Below the pieces are notes generated by a model that was not told the DNA's origin, made no database searches, and saw only the letters and a program-made list of their open reading frames with translations. The translations under genes and the position numbers were made by a program. From Anaerolineales bacterium (GTDB lineage: Bacteria > Chloroflexota > Anaerolineae > 4572-78 > J111), in NCBI GenBank assembly GCA_012032575.1, contig JAAUSP010000306.1, positions 1 to 8,811 of the forward strand: a DNA stretch of 8,811 nucleotides. Reading direction: 5' to 3'. This document shows positions 1-6,241 of this stretch, piece by piece (position 1 is the stretch's first letter; each line of letters begins with the position of its first letter).

Positions 1-1539
1 TTTTTATCTCGGCGTCGGCCTGATGCTGCTGCGTTTGCGCCGGCCAGCCAATGTGGCTGGTCCAGCGGCGCTGTTGCTGCTATGGCTGTTTTTCATGCTT
101 CTCCCCGACTTCATCACCGACGACAGCCCCCACTTCCTCCGCACCATCGGCGCACTGCCGGTCGCCTATATCTTTTGGGCGATTGGCCTGGACTGGGTCA
201 GCCAGCATATTGCAGAGGCGAAGTTACGCATCACGCATCACGCATCACGCATCACGCTGCCTTTAGCGTTCACCTTGCTTATGCTTTTCCACACCAGCTA
301 TGACTACTTCTTCCGTTGGGCCAACGCCGCCGAAGCACGCACTATTTATGGCGCAGACATCGCCGAAGTGGCCGATTACGTCAACGCGACCCGCAATGAA
401 GGACTGGTGGCGATTTCGGCGGAATATTACCGCGATCTGGACCCGTTCCGCTTCAGCCTTCATTCGCAGGGTCGGCCGCCGTTTGTCATCTGGTTTGATG
501 GCCGGCAAAGTCTGGCCTTTCCTCCGTCGGAAAGCGGCCTGTCGCCCCGCTATATTTTTCCTCGCTCCGCCCCCCCCGCTGAACTCTGGCAGCCCTTTTT
601 GCAGCCGGTTCCCGCTGAATCGGGTCGAGACTATACCCTTTACCGTCTGCCCCCGGCTGATATTTTGCGCTATGCTGAAACCGCTGCCTTTTCTCCCCAG
701 AATCGCCTGGGGGTAATAGTCAACGACGATCTGATTTTGTCAGCCTATCAACTCCTGGGTTCGGTGACAAGCGGCGGCAAATTTGAGGTATTACTGGCCT
801 GGCAAGCCCTCCGGGCGCTGCCGCCGGATACCGATTACACCTTTTTGGTGCAGTTGCAGGATAAGCAGGGCCACGTCTGGGCCACCGCCGACGGCAATGG
901 CTACCCGGCCGGGACTGGCAGCCCGGCGTGCAGGGCTTACAATTATTATTATTACGCCTGCCCGGCGACCTTCCCCCGCGCACCTATACGTTGACGGCGC
1001 AAGTCATTGACCGGCGCAGCGGTCAGGCGTTGCCGGCGGCGGAGGGCGAGCCGGTCATTCGCCTGAGTTCGGTGCTGGGCCAATTGGCTAATACGCCCCG
1101 CTTGCCTGACCCTGCCAAACTGCCCAACCCTATGCAGGTAGTCCAATCCAACGGGCTGGCCGCCGAACTGGCTCTGCGGGGATACGATTTGAAAAGTTCC
1201 CATATTCGCTCCGGTGAGGAATTAACTTTGACGCTGCATTGGCAGGTGCTTCAGCCGCCGCCGCAGGATTATCGCCTGCAATTTTTTCTAACCGACGAGC
1301 AAGGGGAAACAGTCTATCGCTGGCCGGACCTGCCGCCAATCAACGGCGAATGGCCAACCCGCCAGTGGCCGGCTGATTATTGGGTCCAGGACCGGCTCGA
1401 CTTACCCTGGGGAGCCGATGTCCCGCCCGGCCAATTCAGATTACGTGCTACCTGGGTGGCCGGGGAAACCCAATCCACTTCCGGTCAGACCTGGCCCGGT
1501 TTCGATTTAGGTTGGATCACAGTGACCAGTGAACGGTAA
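1..1539 (+). CDS. Glycosyltransferase family 39-like membrane protein, C-terminal part (5' partial, one frameshift)
   Basis: The frame is open from base 2, so the start lies outside the window; about 512 residues are visible once one frameshift is repaired. Hydrophobic helices lie at roughly 50-120, 150-190 and 260-300. The motif PHFLRTIGALP and the later SYDYFFRWAN segment resemble the C-terminal membrane part of dolichyl-phosphate-mannose-type (GT39/ArnT-like) transferases, which move sugars from lipid carriers outside the membrane. Two related beta-sandwich domains follow, at about 715-1010 and 1150-1500. Both have an LTL.W or VLLAW strand, then a W-P pair, then a (D/V)PPG/R.(Y/F).L strand. 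The frame shifts at the GGG run 911-913: adding one G gives the join PAGDWQPGVQGLQ, matching the second domain. The stop is at 1537-1539. A 7-bp tandem repeat lies inside the coding region at 226-257. The family call is by resemblance; acceptor and donor are unknown. Confidence 0.72.
226..257. repeat. 7-bp tandem repeat, about 4.5 copies, inside a coding region
   Basis: The unit ACGCATC is repeated four times perfectly, followed by ACGC. In the glycosyltransferase frame three units (21 nt) encode the heptapeptide ITHHASR, giving LRITHHASRIT between two hydrophobic helices. Such runs usually lie between genes, so this one probably sits in a loop that tolerates insertion. Copy-number changes other than by threes would shift the frame. 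Confidence 0.9.
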
Positions 1540-1559
1540 TCAGGCTGATAACTGATTAC
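1536..1559. repeat. 8-bp inverted repeat at the 3' end of the glycosyltransferase gene
   Basis: GTAATCAG (1536-1543) and CTGATTAC (1552-1559) are perfect inverted copies around an 8-nt loop, and they overlap the stop codon. No clear T-run follows, so it is a weak terminator candidate at best; it could instead be an RNA 3' end stabiliser. Confidence 0.4.
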
Positions 1560-1572
1560 GGCCCTATTTAAC

Positions 1573-1602
1573 TTGTCATACCGCTTAAACTAATGATATA
1601 AT
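1573..1602 (+). promoter_or_regulatory. Sigma-70-type promoter for the TPR-like membrane protein gene
   Basis: A -35 box TTGTCA (1573-1578, 5 of 6 to consensus) and a perfect -10 box TATAAT (1597-1602) are separated by 18 bp. Transcription would start near 1609, leaving a leader of about 39 nt before the ATG at 1648. Confidence 0.75.
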
Positions 1603-1647
1603 AGGTACAGAGCTTCACTATTATCCCCGTGCAACGGAGTTAACTGC

Positions 1648-2408
1648 ATGTCAATGCTCGATGATGCCATTCAAGCCATTCGGATGGGCGATAAAGAAGA
1701 AGGTCGTCGGTTGCTGGAAGAAATGCTCGAAACCGACGAGGGCAATGAAGATGTTTGGTTGTGGTTGACCACCGTGGTTGACTCGGACGAAGACCGCGAG
1801 GTTTGTCTGGAAAATGTCCTGGCCATCAACCCCAGCAATACCATCGCCCAGAGAAACATCAATGCTCTCAAAGCCGGAAATTTCAACCCCGCCGACATTG
1901 CCCGCAGCGCCATTGTCGAAGAGGAAGAGGAAGAAGCGCCGGCGACGGGGGCTACCTTTTGGATGAATTTCGCCGGGCCGGCGAAGAGAATGAGGCTGAG
2001 GAAGACGACCAACTGGTCTTGCCCAGCACCATGGCCAAATCCAAGACAAAAGGAAAATCTTCCAAACAAGCGGCGCAAAAGAAAGGGGGCGGCTTTAAAC
2101 TCAACCCTCGCCTCATTATTTTGGCCGTATTTGTCTTGTTGATTATTTGCGCCCTGGGCAGTCTGGCCGCTTATAACCTGGTTGGTGGTGGTCTTACCGG
2201 CGGAGAAGCCGGACCTGAAACCCCGGCTGGTGGTGGTGAAGTTGTCCAACCTTCGGTGGAGCCGGCTGCCACCGAAGAGCCAGCGCCAGCCGCTCCGCCC
2301 ACCGACACCCCGGAGCCAACTAAACCCTCCCTGGAACTGCCGACTCGCGAACCGACCGCTCTGCCCACTCCCACTGCGACTCCGGTTGTTCAGCCTACTG
2401 TTTCTTGA
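1648..2408 (+). CDS. TPR-like single-pass membrane protein with Pro/Thr-rich tail (one frameshift)
   Basis: The start is ATG 1648, with GGAG at 1636-1639 eight bases upstream; ATG 1654 is less well placed. Residues 1-77 (MSMLDDAIQAIRMGDKEEG..., then WLWL and ENVLAINPSN) look like a short TPR-like helical unit. A run of glutamates follows at about 91-97. The frame breaks at the TTTT run 1957-1960; adding one T turns ATFWMNF into ATFLDEFRRAGEENEAEEDD and gives 253 residues. After that come a Lys-rich stretch, one membrane helix (about 156-177, LIILAVFVLLIICALGSL) and a Pro/Thr/Glu-rich tail ending PVVQPTVS. Positive charge before the helix suggests the TPR part is cytoplasmic and the tail outside. 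It has its own promoter and terminator, so it is probably a single-gene transcript. The role is unknown; the TPR-like part suggests protein binding. Confidence 0.75.
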
Positions 2409-2432
2409 TGAGCGTGTGATTTTGCCTTCAAC

Positions 2433-2464
2433 CGGCCGCTCACTGAGAGCAGGCCGTTTTTTTT
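2433..2464 (+). terminator. Intrinsic terminator after the TPR-like gene
   Basis: The stem is CGGCCGCTC (2433-2441) paired with GAGC-A-GGCCG (2447-2456), with one bulged A and a 5-nt loop, followed directly by eight T (2457-2464). It lies 24 bases after the stop at 2408. This is a textbook factor-independent terminator. Confidence 0.9.
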
Positions 2465-2477
2465 GCAGGTTACTTTT

Positions 2478-2505
2478 TTCATAACTTGCCTTCTTGGGGT
2501 ATACT
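2478..2505 (+). promoter_or_regulatory. Probable promoter for the surface protein gene
   Basis: A -35-like TTCATA (2478-2483, 4 of 6) and a -10 box TATACT (2500-2505, 5 of 6) are separated by 16 bp. It lies just after the upstream terminator and predicts a start near 2512. A perfect 6-bp dyad follows at 2515-2530. Confidence 0.5.
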
Positions 2506-2514
2506 CGCGTTTTG

Positions 2515-2530
2515 TGTTCTTTTTAGAACA
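2515..2530. promoter_or_regulatory. Perfect dyad TGTTCT-tttt-AGAACA near the predicted transcription start
   Basis: Two perfect 6-bp half-sites surround four T, about 3 to 18 bases after the predicted start of the surface-protein transcript. The position fits a repressor operator or a small leader hairpin. No specific regulator can be named. Confidence 0.4.
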
Positions 2531-2545
2531 AGTTTGAGCAAAAAA

Positions 2546-3730
2546 ATGAAGCTACGCTTACTTTTACTTTTTATCGTATTGGTCCTGGCCCTTGAGGTTC
2601 AATCGTCAGCGGGGGGACTGCGCCAGGACGCCCCGCCCGATGTTTGCCAGCAGGCGGAAAATATTCTGCCCAACTGTAATTTTGATAACGGTACCAGCGG
2701 CTGGCAAACTTTTATCGAGGAAGGTTCAGCCGATTTTTCGGTGCTGCAAGGCGGCGGTGAGTGCCACGCCCCCCTCTGCCCGGCCGGTTACATTGTCAGC
2801 CAGAACTACTTTGTAGGCGGCATCTTCCAGCAGGTGCCCGCCGTCAAAGGCAATACCTATTACGGCAACATTGTCTGGCTGGTTTTTGACTCCCTTTCCA
2901 ACGATAATTCAATCAACAGCGTCGTTGGGGGGATCAGCCGCAAAGTCGGTATTGACCCCTTCGGCGGCACCGACTCTCGCTCGCCCAACATTGTTTGGGG
3001 GCCGGAAAATACCCGCAATGACTGCAAAATTTGCGCCAGCCAGGAAGTGACCGCCACCGCCCAGGCCGACACCATTACCCTGTTTTTGCGGATTGATGAC
3101 CGCTGGCGGCAGCGGGCCGCCGAAAAAGGCTACAGTGTGCCGCCTTCCAAAGACCAATTCTGGCTTGACGACTTTGGCCTGAAACAGGTCGCCGGCAGCG
3201 CCGCGCCCCCACCGACCGATACGCCGGTCCCCACCGACACGCCCGTGCCCCAACCGCCGACCGACACGCCGGTTCCCGCAACCGAGGAGATTCAAGCCGA
3301 AGCTCCCGCTGTGCTGGCCGATGCGCCCACGGAAGAAATTGCTCAGGCGGAGGTCGCTACGACCGAGCCTGTTTCACCCGTTGCCACGCCGACCCCGCAG
3401 CCAACCGACACCATCGCCCCGCCCCCCACCCTGACGCCCTCGGCTACGCCCTCACCGACGGCCACCTTTGAACCAGTCGAACGAGTCCGCGCCACTCCGC
3501 CGGGCGTCACCCGGCGGGCCACCCCGGAAACCATTGTTGCCGGGTTAGCTTCGACCAGCATGCTGGGTGTGGCCGGAACAACTGTGTGTATCGGCGGCGT
3601 GGGCTTGTTACTGCTCGGCGCGGTTCTGGCCGGTCTGGTCTGGCTCTATAAGCTCGGTTGGGGCAAAGTGGACGACAGAGCCACCGGCGATGAAGAAATC
3701 ATTATTAAAATTGAAGATGATAACAAGTAG
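2546..3730 (+). CDS. Secreted, C-terminally membrane-anchored surface protein with Pro/Thr linker
   Basis: The chosen start is ATG 2546 (394 residues), because MKLRLLLLFIVLVLALEVQSSAG is a signal peptide. The frame stays open to a TTG at 2486, but that codon would put 20 residues before the signal and overlap the promoter. The Shine-Dalgarno site is weak. Residues about 34-215 form an exported domain opening with ENILPNCNFDNGTSGW and closing with FWLDDFGLKQV, like carbohydrate-binding-module-type beta-sandwiches. Six cysteines lie in it (residues 34, 44, 73, 78, 160, 163), possibly as disulfides. Residues about 218-330 are a linker with repeated PTDTPVP units. A membrane helix follows (about 346-368, VCIGGVGLLLLGAVLAGLVWLY), then a short acidic cytoplasmic tail (DEEIIIKIEDDNK). 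It is probably displayed on the cell surface; the ligand is unknown and sugar binding is only a fold-level guess. Confidence 0.8.
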   Translation: MKLRLLLLFIVLVLALEVQSSAGGLRQDAPPDVCQQAENILPNCNFDNGTSGWQTFIEEGSADFSVLQGGGECHAPLCPAGYIVSQNYFVGGIFQQVPAVKGNTYYGNIVWLVFDSLSNDNSINSVVGGISRKVGIDPFGGTDSRSPNIVWGPENTRNDCKICASQEVTATAQADTITLFLRIDDRWRQRAAEKGYSVPPSKDQFWLDDFGLKQVAGSAAPPPTDTPVPTDTPVPQPPTDTPVPATEEIQAEAPAVLADAPTEEIAQAEVATTEPVSPVATPTPQPTDTIAPPPTLTPSATPSPTATFEPVERVRATPPGVTRRATPETIVAGLASTSMLGVAGTTVCIGGVGLLLLGAVLAGLVWLYKLGWGKVDDRATGDEEIIIKIEDDNK

Positions 3731-3822
3731 CAGAGTCGCAAGGTAACAGAGTCGCAGGATACGTTTTGAGCACAACTTCTCACCTGCTACCTTGCTACTT
3801 GCTACCTTGCTACTTGCTACCC
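3731..3822. repeat. Two short tandem arrays in loosely inverted arrangement between the surface protein gene and thrC
   Basis: On the left, CAGAGTCGCA occurs at 3731-3740 and 3747-3756, a 16-bp period. On the right, the 15-bp unit TGCTACCTTGCTACT occurs at 3785-3799 and 3800-3814, with a partial third copy to 3822; it is itself made of two TTGCTAC-type units. The reverse complement of the right array (GTAGCAAGGTAGC) resembles the left array (GTCGCAAGGTAAC), so the two could pair imperfectly. TTGCTA (3799-3804) and TGTAAT (3823-3828), 18 bp apart, may double as a modest thrC promoter, but this is weak. Confidence 0.75.
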
Positions 3823-3842
3823 TGTAATAGAAAGATAAGGCC

Positions 3843-5165
3843 ATGACCCATCAAAACACTCCTTTAGAGTCCTCCTCCACCATTTCGCTGCGCTGTCTGC
3901 GCTGTCAAAATTCGTACCCCATTGACGAAGTTCGCTACTTGTGCGATTGTGGCAGCCAACTGGATGTCTGGCACGATTTGGAAGCGCTGCGCCCGCTGAT
4001 TAGCCGGGGCCTGTTCGATGGTCGGCTCAGTGGCGCACCGGGACCGAGGGTAGCCCCAACTACCAATTCCGGTGTCTGGCGTTACCGGGAAATCATTTTA
4101 CCGGCCACGGTTGATCACATTGTCTCCCGGCCCGAAGGCAACACCCCCTTGTACGAGCATCCCCGCCTGTCCAACTGGGTTGGCGCGGATGCGCTCTTCC
4201 TCAAGCACGAAGGTGAAAACCCGACCGGCTCCTTCAAAGACCGGGGCATGACCGTCGGCGTCACCCAGGCCAAGCTGCTGGGGGCTAGAGCTGTTGCCTG
4301 CGCTTCGACCGGCAATACCTCGGCTTCACTGGCCGCCTATGCCGCCCTGGCTAACATTCCGGCCCTGATTTTTATCCCTTCCGGCAAAATTGCCGCGGGC
4401 AAACTGGCCCAGGCTCTGGCCTACGGCGCGTCCACCCTGCAAATCCAGGGTGACTTTGACGACGCCATGACCCTGGTCCAGGAGGTTTGCAACGAGATGG
4501 GTGTCTACCTGCTCAACTCGCTCAACCCGTTCCGCCTGGAAGGTCAAAAATCCATCCCCTTGGAAATTTTGCAGGGCTTCGGCTGGCAAGCGCCCGACTG
4601 GATTGTGCTGCCCGCCGGCAACCTGGGCAACACCGCCGCTTTTGGTAAGGCCCTGTACGAAGCCCAGCAGTTGGGCCTGGTGGACAAAATCCCGCGAATT
4701 GCGGCGGTGCAGGCCGCCGGTTCCAGCCCCTTCTATCAAAGCTACCAGCTCAATTTTGCCGAGCGCAAAACCATGAAAGCGGAAACCATTGCTACAGCCA
4801 TCCGCATCGGCAACCCGGTTAGCTATGAACGGGCCATCCGCACCCTCCAGTGGACCGATGGACTGGTAACTTCTGTCACCGACGGCGAAATTATGGATGC
4901 CAAAGCGATGGTGGATGGCGTCGGCATCGGCTGCGAGCCGGCCTCGGCGGCGGCAGTGGCCGGGGTACGCCAACTCATTTCCGCCGGGGTGATCCAACCC
5001 CACGAAACCATCGTCGGCATCCTGACCGGCAACCTGATGAAAGACCCCGGCGCGACGGTAGATTATCACACCGGTGCCTGGCCCAACGCCCAATTCGCCA
5101 ATCCGCCGGTACAGGTGGGGGCAGACCTGGCCTCAGTCCGCAAGGTGATTGAGCAGCGGTTGTAA
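3843..5165 (+). CDS. thrC: Threonine synthase
   Basis: This pyridoxal-phosphate enzyme converts O-phosphohomoserine to threonine, the last step of threonine synthesis, in the cytoplasm. The 440-residue frame is intact. Residues 18-36 form a zinc-ribbon-like start (CLRC...CDC), found in one class of threonine synthases. The fold-type II core follows: EGNTPLY at 98-104, then NPTGSFKDRGM at 126-136 with Lys132 as the predicted PLP Schiff-base lysine, then STGNTSAS at 155-162. PAGNLGNT at 257-264 is the phosphate-binding loop, and GIGCEPASAA lies near residue 360. ATG 3843 is preceded by AAAGATAAGG, a close but usable ribosome site. Related enzymes such as threonine dehydratase or cysteate synthase share this fold, but overall length, the zinc ribbon and nearby asd favour threonine synthase. 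The downstream gene on this strand is separated by a hairpin and a remnant. Confidence 0.93.
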   Translation: MTHQNTPLESSSTISLRCLRCQNSYPIDEVRYLCDCGSQLDVWHDLEALRPLISRGLFDGRLSGAPGPRVAPTTNSGVWRYREIILPATVDHIVSRPEGNTPLYEHPRLSNWVGADALFLKHEGENPTGSFKDRGMTVGVTQAKLLGARAVACASTGNTSASLAAYAALANIPALIFIPSGKIAAGKLAQALAYGASTLQIQGDFDDAMTLVQEVCNEMGVYLLNSLNPFRLEGQKSIPLEILQGFGWQAPDWIVLPAGNLGNTAAFGKALYEAQQLGLVDKIPRIAAVQAAGSSPFYQSYQLNFAERKTMKAETIATAIRIGNPVSYERAIRTLQWTDGLVTSVTDGEIMDAKAMVDGVGIGCEPASAAAVAGVRQLISAGVIQPHETIVGILTGNLMKDPGATVDYHTGAWPNAQFANPPVQVGADLASVRKVIEQRL

Positions 5166-5172
5166 AAATGAT

Positions 5173-5219
5173 GGAGTCCAAAGCTTGCTTTGGCCTTTTC
5201 AAAGCAAGCTTTGGACTCC
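5173..5219. repeat. Perfect 20-bp inverted repeat (hairpin) just after thrC
   Basis: GGAGTCCAAAGCTTGCTTTG (5173-5192) and its exact reverse complement (5200-5219) flank the 7-nt loop GCCTTTT. Each arm is itself nearly self-complementary: CCAAAGC-TT-GCTTTGG at 5178-5193 and CAAAGC-AA-GCTTTG at 5200-5213. There is no T-run after it, so it does not look like a standard terminator, although it starts eight bases after the thrC stop and could protect or end the transcript. It may be a mobile palindromic repeat of the REP/MITE kind. Confidence 0.9.
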
Positions 5220-5226
5220 CATTTAG

Positions 5227-5418
5227 GAAACCGCCGCCCACCAGTCCGCCGAGGCGGAGTTGGAACGGTTGCAGAACAAATAGGGTATCAGCCGCTCCAT
5301 CATCGAAATGCATGGCGGTCAGATGCAGGTGAACTTGCAAGAAGAACTCAAGCAAGTGGAAATCTCGTTCACGCTGCCGATTGAGCAAAATAAGCCGGTT
5401 AATCAAGAGATAGTATAG
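5227..5418 (+). pseudogene. Remnant of a sensor histidine kinase C-terminus
   Basis: In one frame 5284-5418 reads GISRSIIEMHGGQMQV, then VEISFTLPIEQ, then the stop TAG 5416-5418. This is the end of a HATPase_c domain: SRSIIEMHGG is the helix after the G2 box, and FTLPI is the last strand. The ATP-binding N, G1 and F boxes, the phospho-acceptor His and any start codon are missing. The same frame upstream, 5227-5280, gives a helical ETAAHQSAEAELERLQNK stretch before an in-frame TAG at 5281; it may be linker from the same kinase or the tail of another gene. It is non-functional as a kinase and probably left by deletion or transposition. Confidence 0.75.
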
Positions 5419-5453
5419 ACAAGATGCGAGTTAAGGGGAAGGACAGGCCAGAG

Positions 5454-5753
5454 ATGAACAATACAACTGAAGACTCAATTCTGCTTGAAATTTCATCACG
5501 CGGCTACTTAAAATTAACGGCTGACCAGTTGCAGCAGGCAGGTTTGGTCCCTGGAGACCGAATAGTTGTTTCTGCGCCTGCACCGGGACATCTTTACCTG
5601 CACAAGCTTGATCCCTTATATGCTGCCCCCCTCTCACCTAAAGTGTTGAGCCAACTTATGCAGGAAGCTTTTGGGCAAAGCGGTTATAAAACCCGTGAGC
5701 AAATTGTTAATTTGGTGCGAGAAGTTCGCCAAGAAATGGCTAATGAACGGTGA
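5454..5753 (+). CDS. AbrB/SpoVT-type antitoxin of a PIN-domain toxin-antitoxin pair
   Basis: The predicted 99-residue protein binds and neutralises the toxin encoded next to it, and probably represses the pair's own promoter. Residues about 9-51 (ILLEISSRGYLKLT...GLVPGDRIVVSAP) match the swapped-hairpin SpoVT/AbrB DNA-binding fold. The C-terminal helix (YKTREQIVNLVREVRQEM, about 78-95) is where such antitoxins usually clasp the toxin. I chose ATG 5454 over ATG 5424 because purine-rich AAGGGGAAGG (5433-5442) precedes it at about 11 nt and the AbrB domain starts soon after; the longer form would add MRVKGKDRPE. The stop overlaps the next gene's start by four bases. Base composition is AT-richer than the flanking metabolic genes, which suggests transfer. 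Confidence 0.72.
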   Translation: MNNTTEDSILLEISSRGYLKLTADQLQQAGLVPGDRIVVSAPAPGHLYLHKLDPLYAAPLSPKVLSQLMQEAFGQSGYKTREQIVNLVREVRQEMANER

Positions 5754-6181
5754 GACGCGTGTTGCTCGATACAAACATCTTTATCATCGGTTTTCTTGAT
5801 TTGAATAGCCCCGAGGCACGTCTCCTCCAAGGGATTGTCAGAACAACTGATATTGTTTTGGTATTTTCTAACGATTTGGAAGAGCAAATTCGTCGGGTAG
5901 GGAAGCGCATTCAGAACAAAGATTGGGTCGGCCAACTTCTCAGTCATATTTGGCGCGATTACCGCCTGGATTATGTATACATTTCTCCTGAAGAAATGAG
6001 CGATGCTGAGGCGATTAGCGATATTCCCAGAGAAGACATCGGCATCTACCTCACCGCCCTGCGGGGGCGGGCAGATTATTTTATTTCAGCTAATCATCAA
6101 TTACTTCAAGAAGCAGCAATCAAACAGAAAAAGTTTGAATGTTTCGATGCTGAAAGTTTTGTGACGAGATTTCTGTCATAA
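5750..6181 (+). CDS. PIN-domain ribonuclease toxin (VapC-like)
   Basis: This is a predicted metal-dependent endoribonuclease of 143 residues that would cut RNA when its antitoxin is lost. It starts at GTG 5750, overlapping the antitoxin stop as GTGA, a typical translational-coupling arrangement. The PIN acidic residues are visible: Asp7 in LLDTNIF, Glu44/Glu45 in SNDLEEQI, Asp96 in PREDIGIYLTAL and Asp109 in ADYFISANHQLL. No residue of the active site appears to be lost. The sequence is AT-richer than thrC and asd. It is assigned to the PIN toxins by motif and by its partner; the target RNA (often tRNA in VapC relatives) cannot be inferred. Confidence 0.83.
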   Translation: MRRVLLDTNIFIIGFLDLNSPEARLLQGIVRTTDIVLVFSNDLEEQIRRVGKRIQNKDWVGQLLSHIWRDYRLDYVYISPEEMSDAEAISDIPREDIGIYLTALRGRADYFISANHQLLQEAAIKQKKFECFDAESFVTRFLS

Positions 6182-6182
6182 C

Positions 6183-6210
6183 TTGACTACATCGCGTTAA
6201 ACCATAAAAT
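6183..6210 (+). promoter_or_regulatory. Sigma-70-type promoter of asd
   Basis: TTGACT (6183-6188, 5 of 6) and TAAAAT (6205-6210, 5 of 6) are spaced 16 bp apart. The predicted start is near 6217, followed by a strong GGAGG ribosome site (6231-6235) seven bases after which comes ATG 6242. It begins right after the toxin stop, so asd does not depend on the toxin-antitoxin transcript. Confidence 0.7.
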
Positions 6211-6241
6211 CCGATTTCACTTGTAACTCTGGAGGAACATC

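Noticed and set aside
1950..1965. Programmed ribosomal frameshift in the TPR-like gene
   Set aside because: The site CCTTTTG is not a canonical slippery heptamer, no strong hairpin is seen just after it, and two other genes nearby are broken in the same manner.
2486..2545. Upstream TTG start for the surface protein
   Set aside because: It overlaps the -10 region and would put 20 residues ahead of a good signal peptide that begins at ATG 2546.
3731..3822. CRISPR array
   Set aside because: Units are 15-16 bp, directly adjoining, without unique spacers and without cas genes nearby.
4326..5093. Minus-strand open frame of 255 codons
   Set aside because: It is antisense to thrC, which is intact and well conserved; the composition is Gly/His-rich as expected for an antisense shadow.
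5411..5419. TAGTATAGA as -10 box of the toxin-antitoxin promoter
   Set aside because: No acceptable -35 box lies 16-18 bp upstream; the nearest, TTGAGC at 5381-5386, is 24 bp away.
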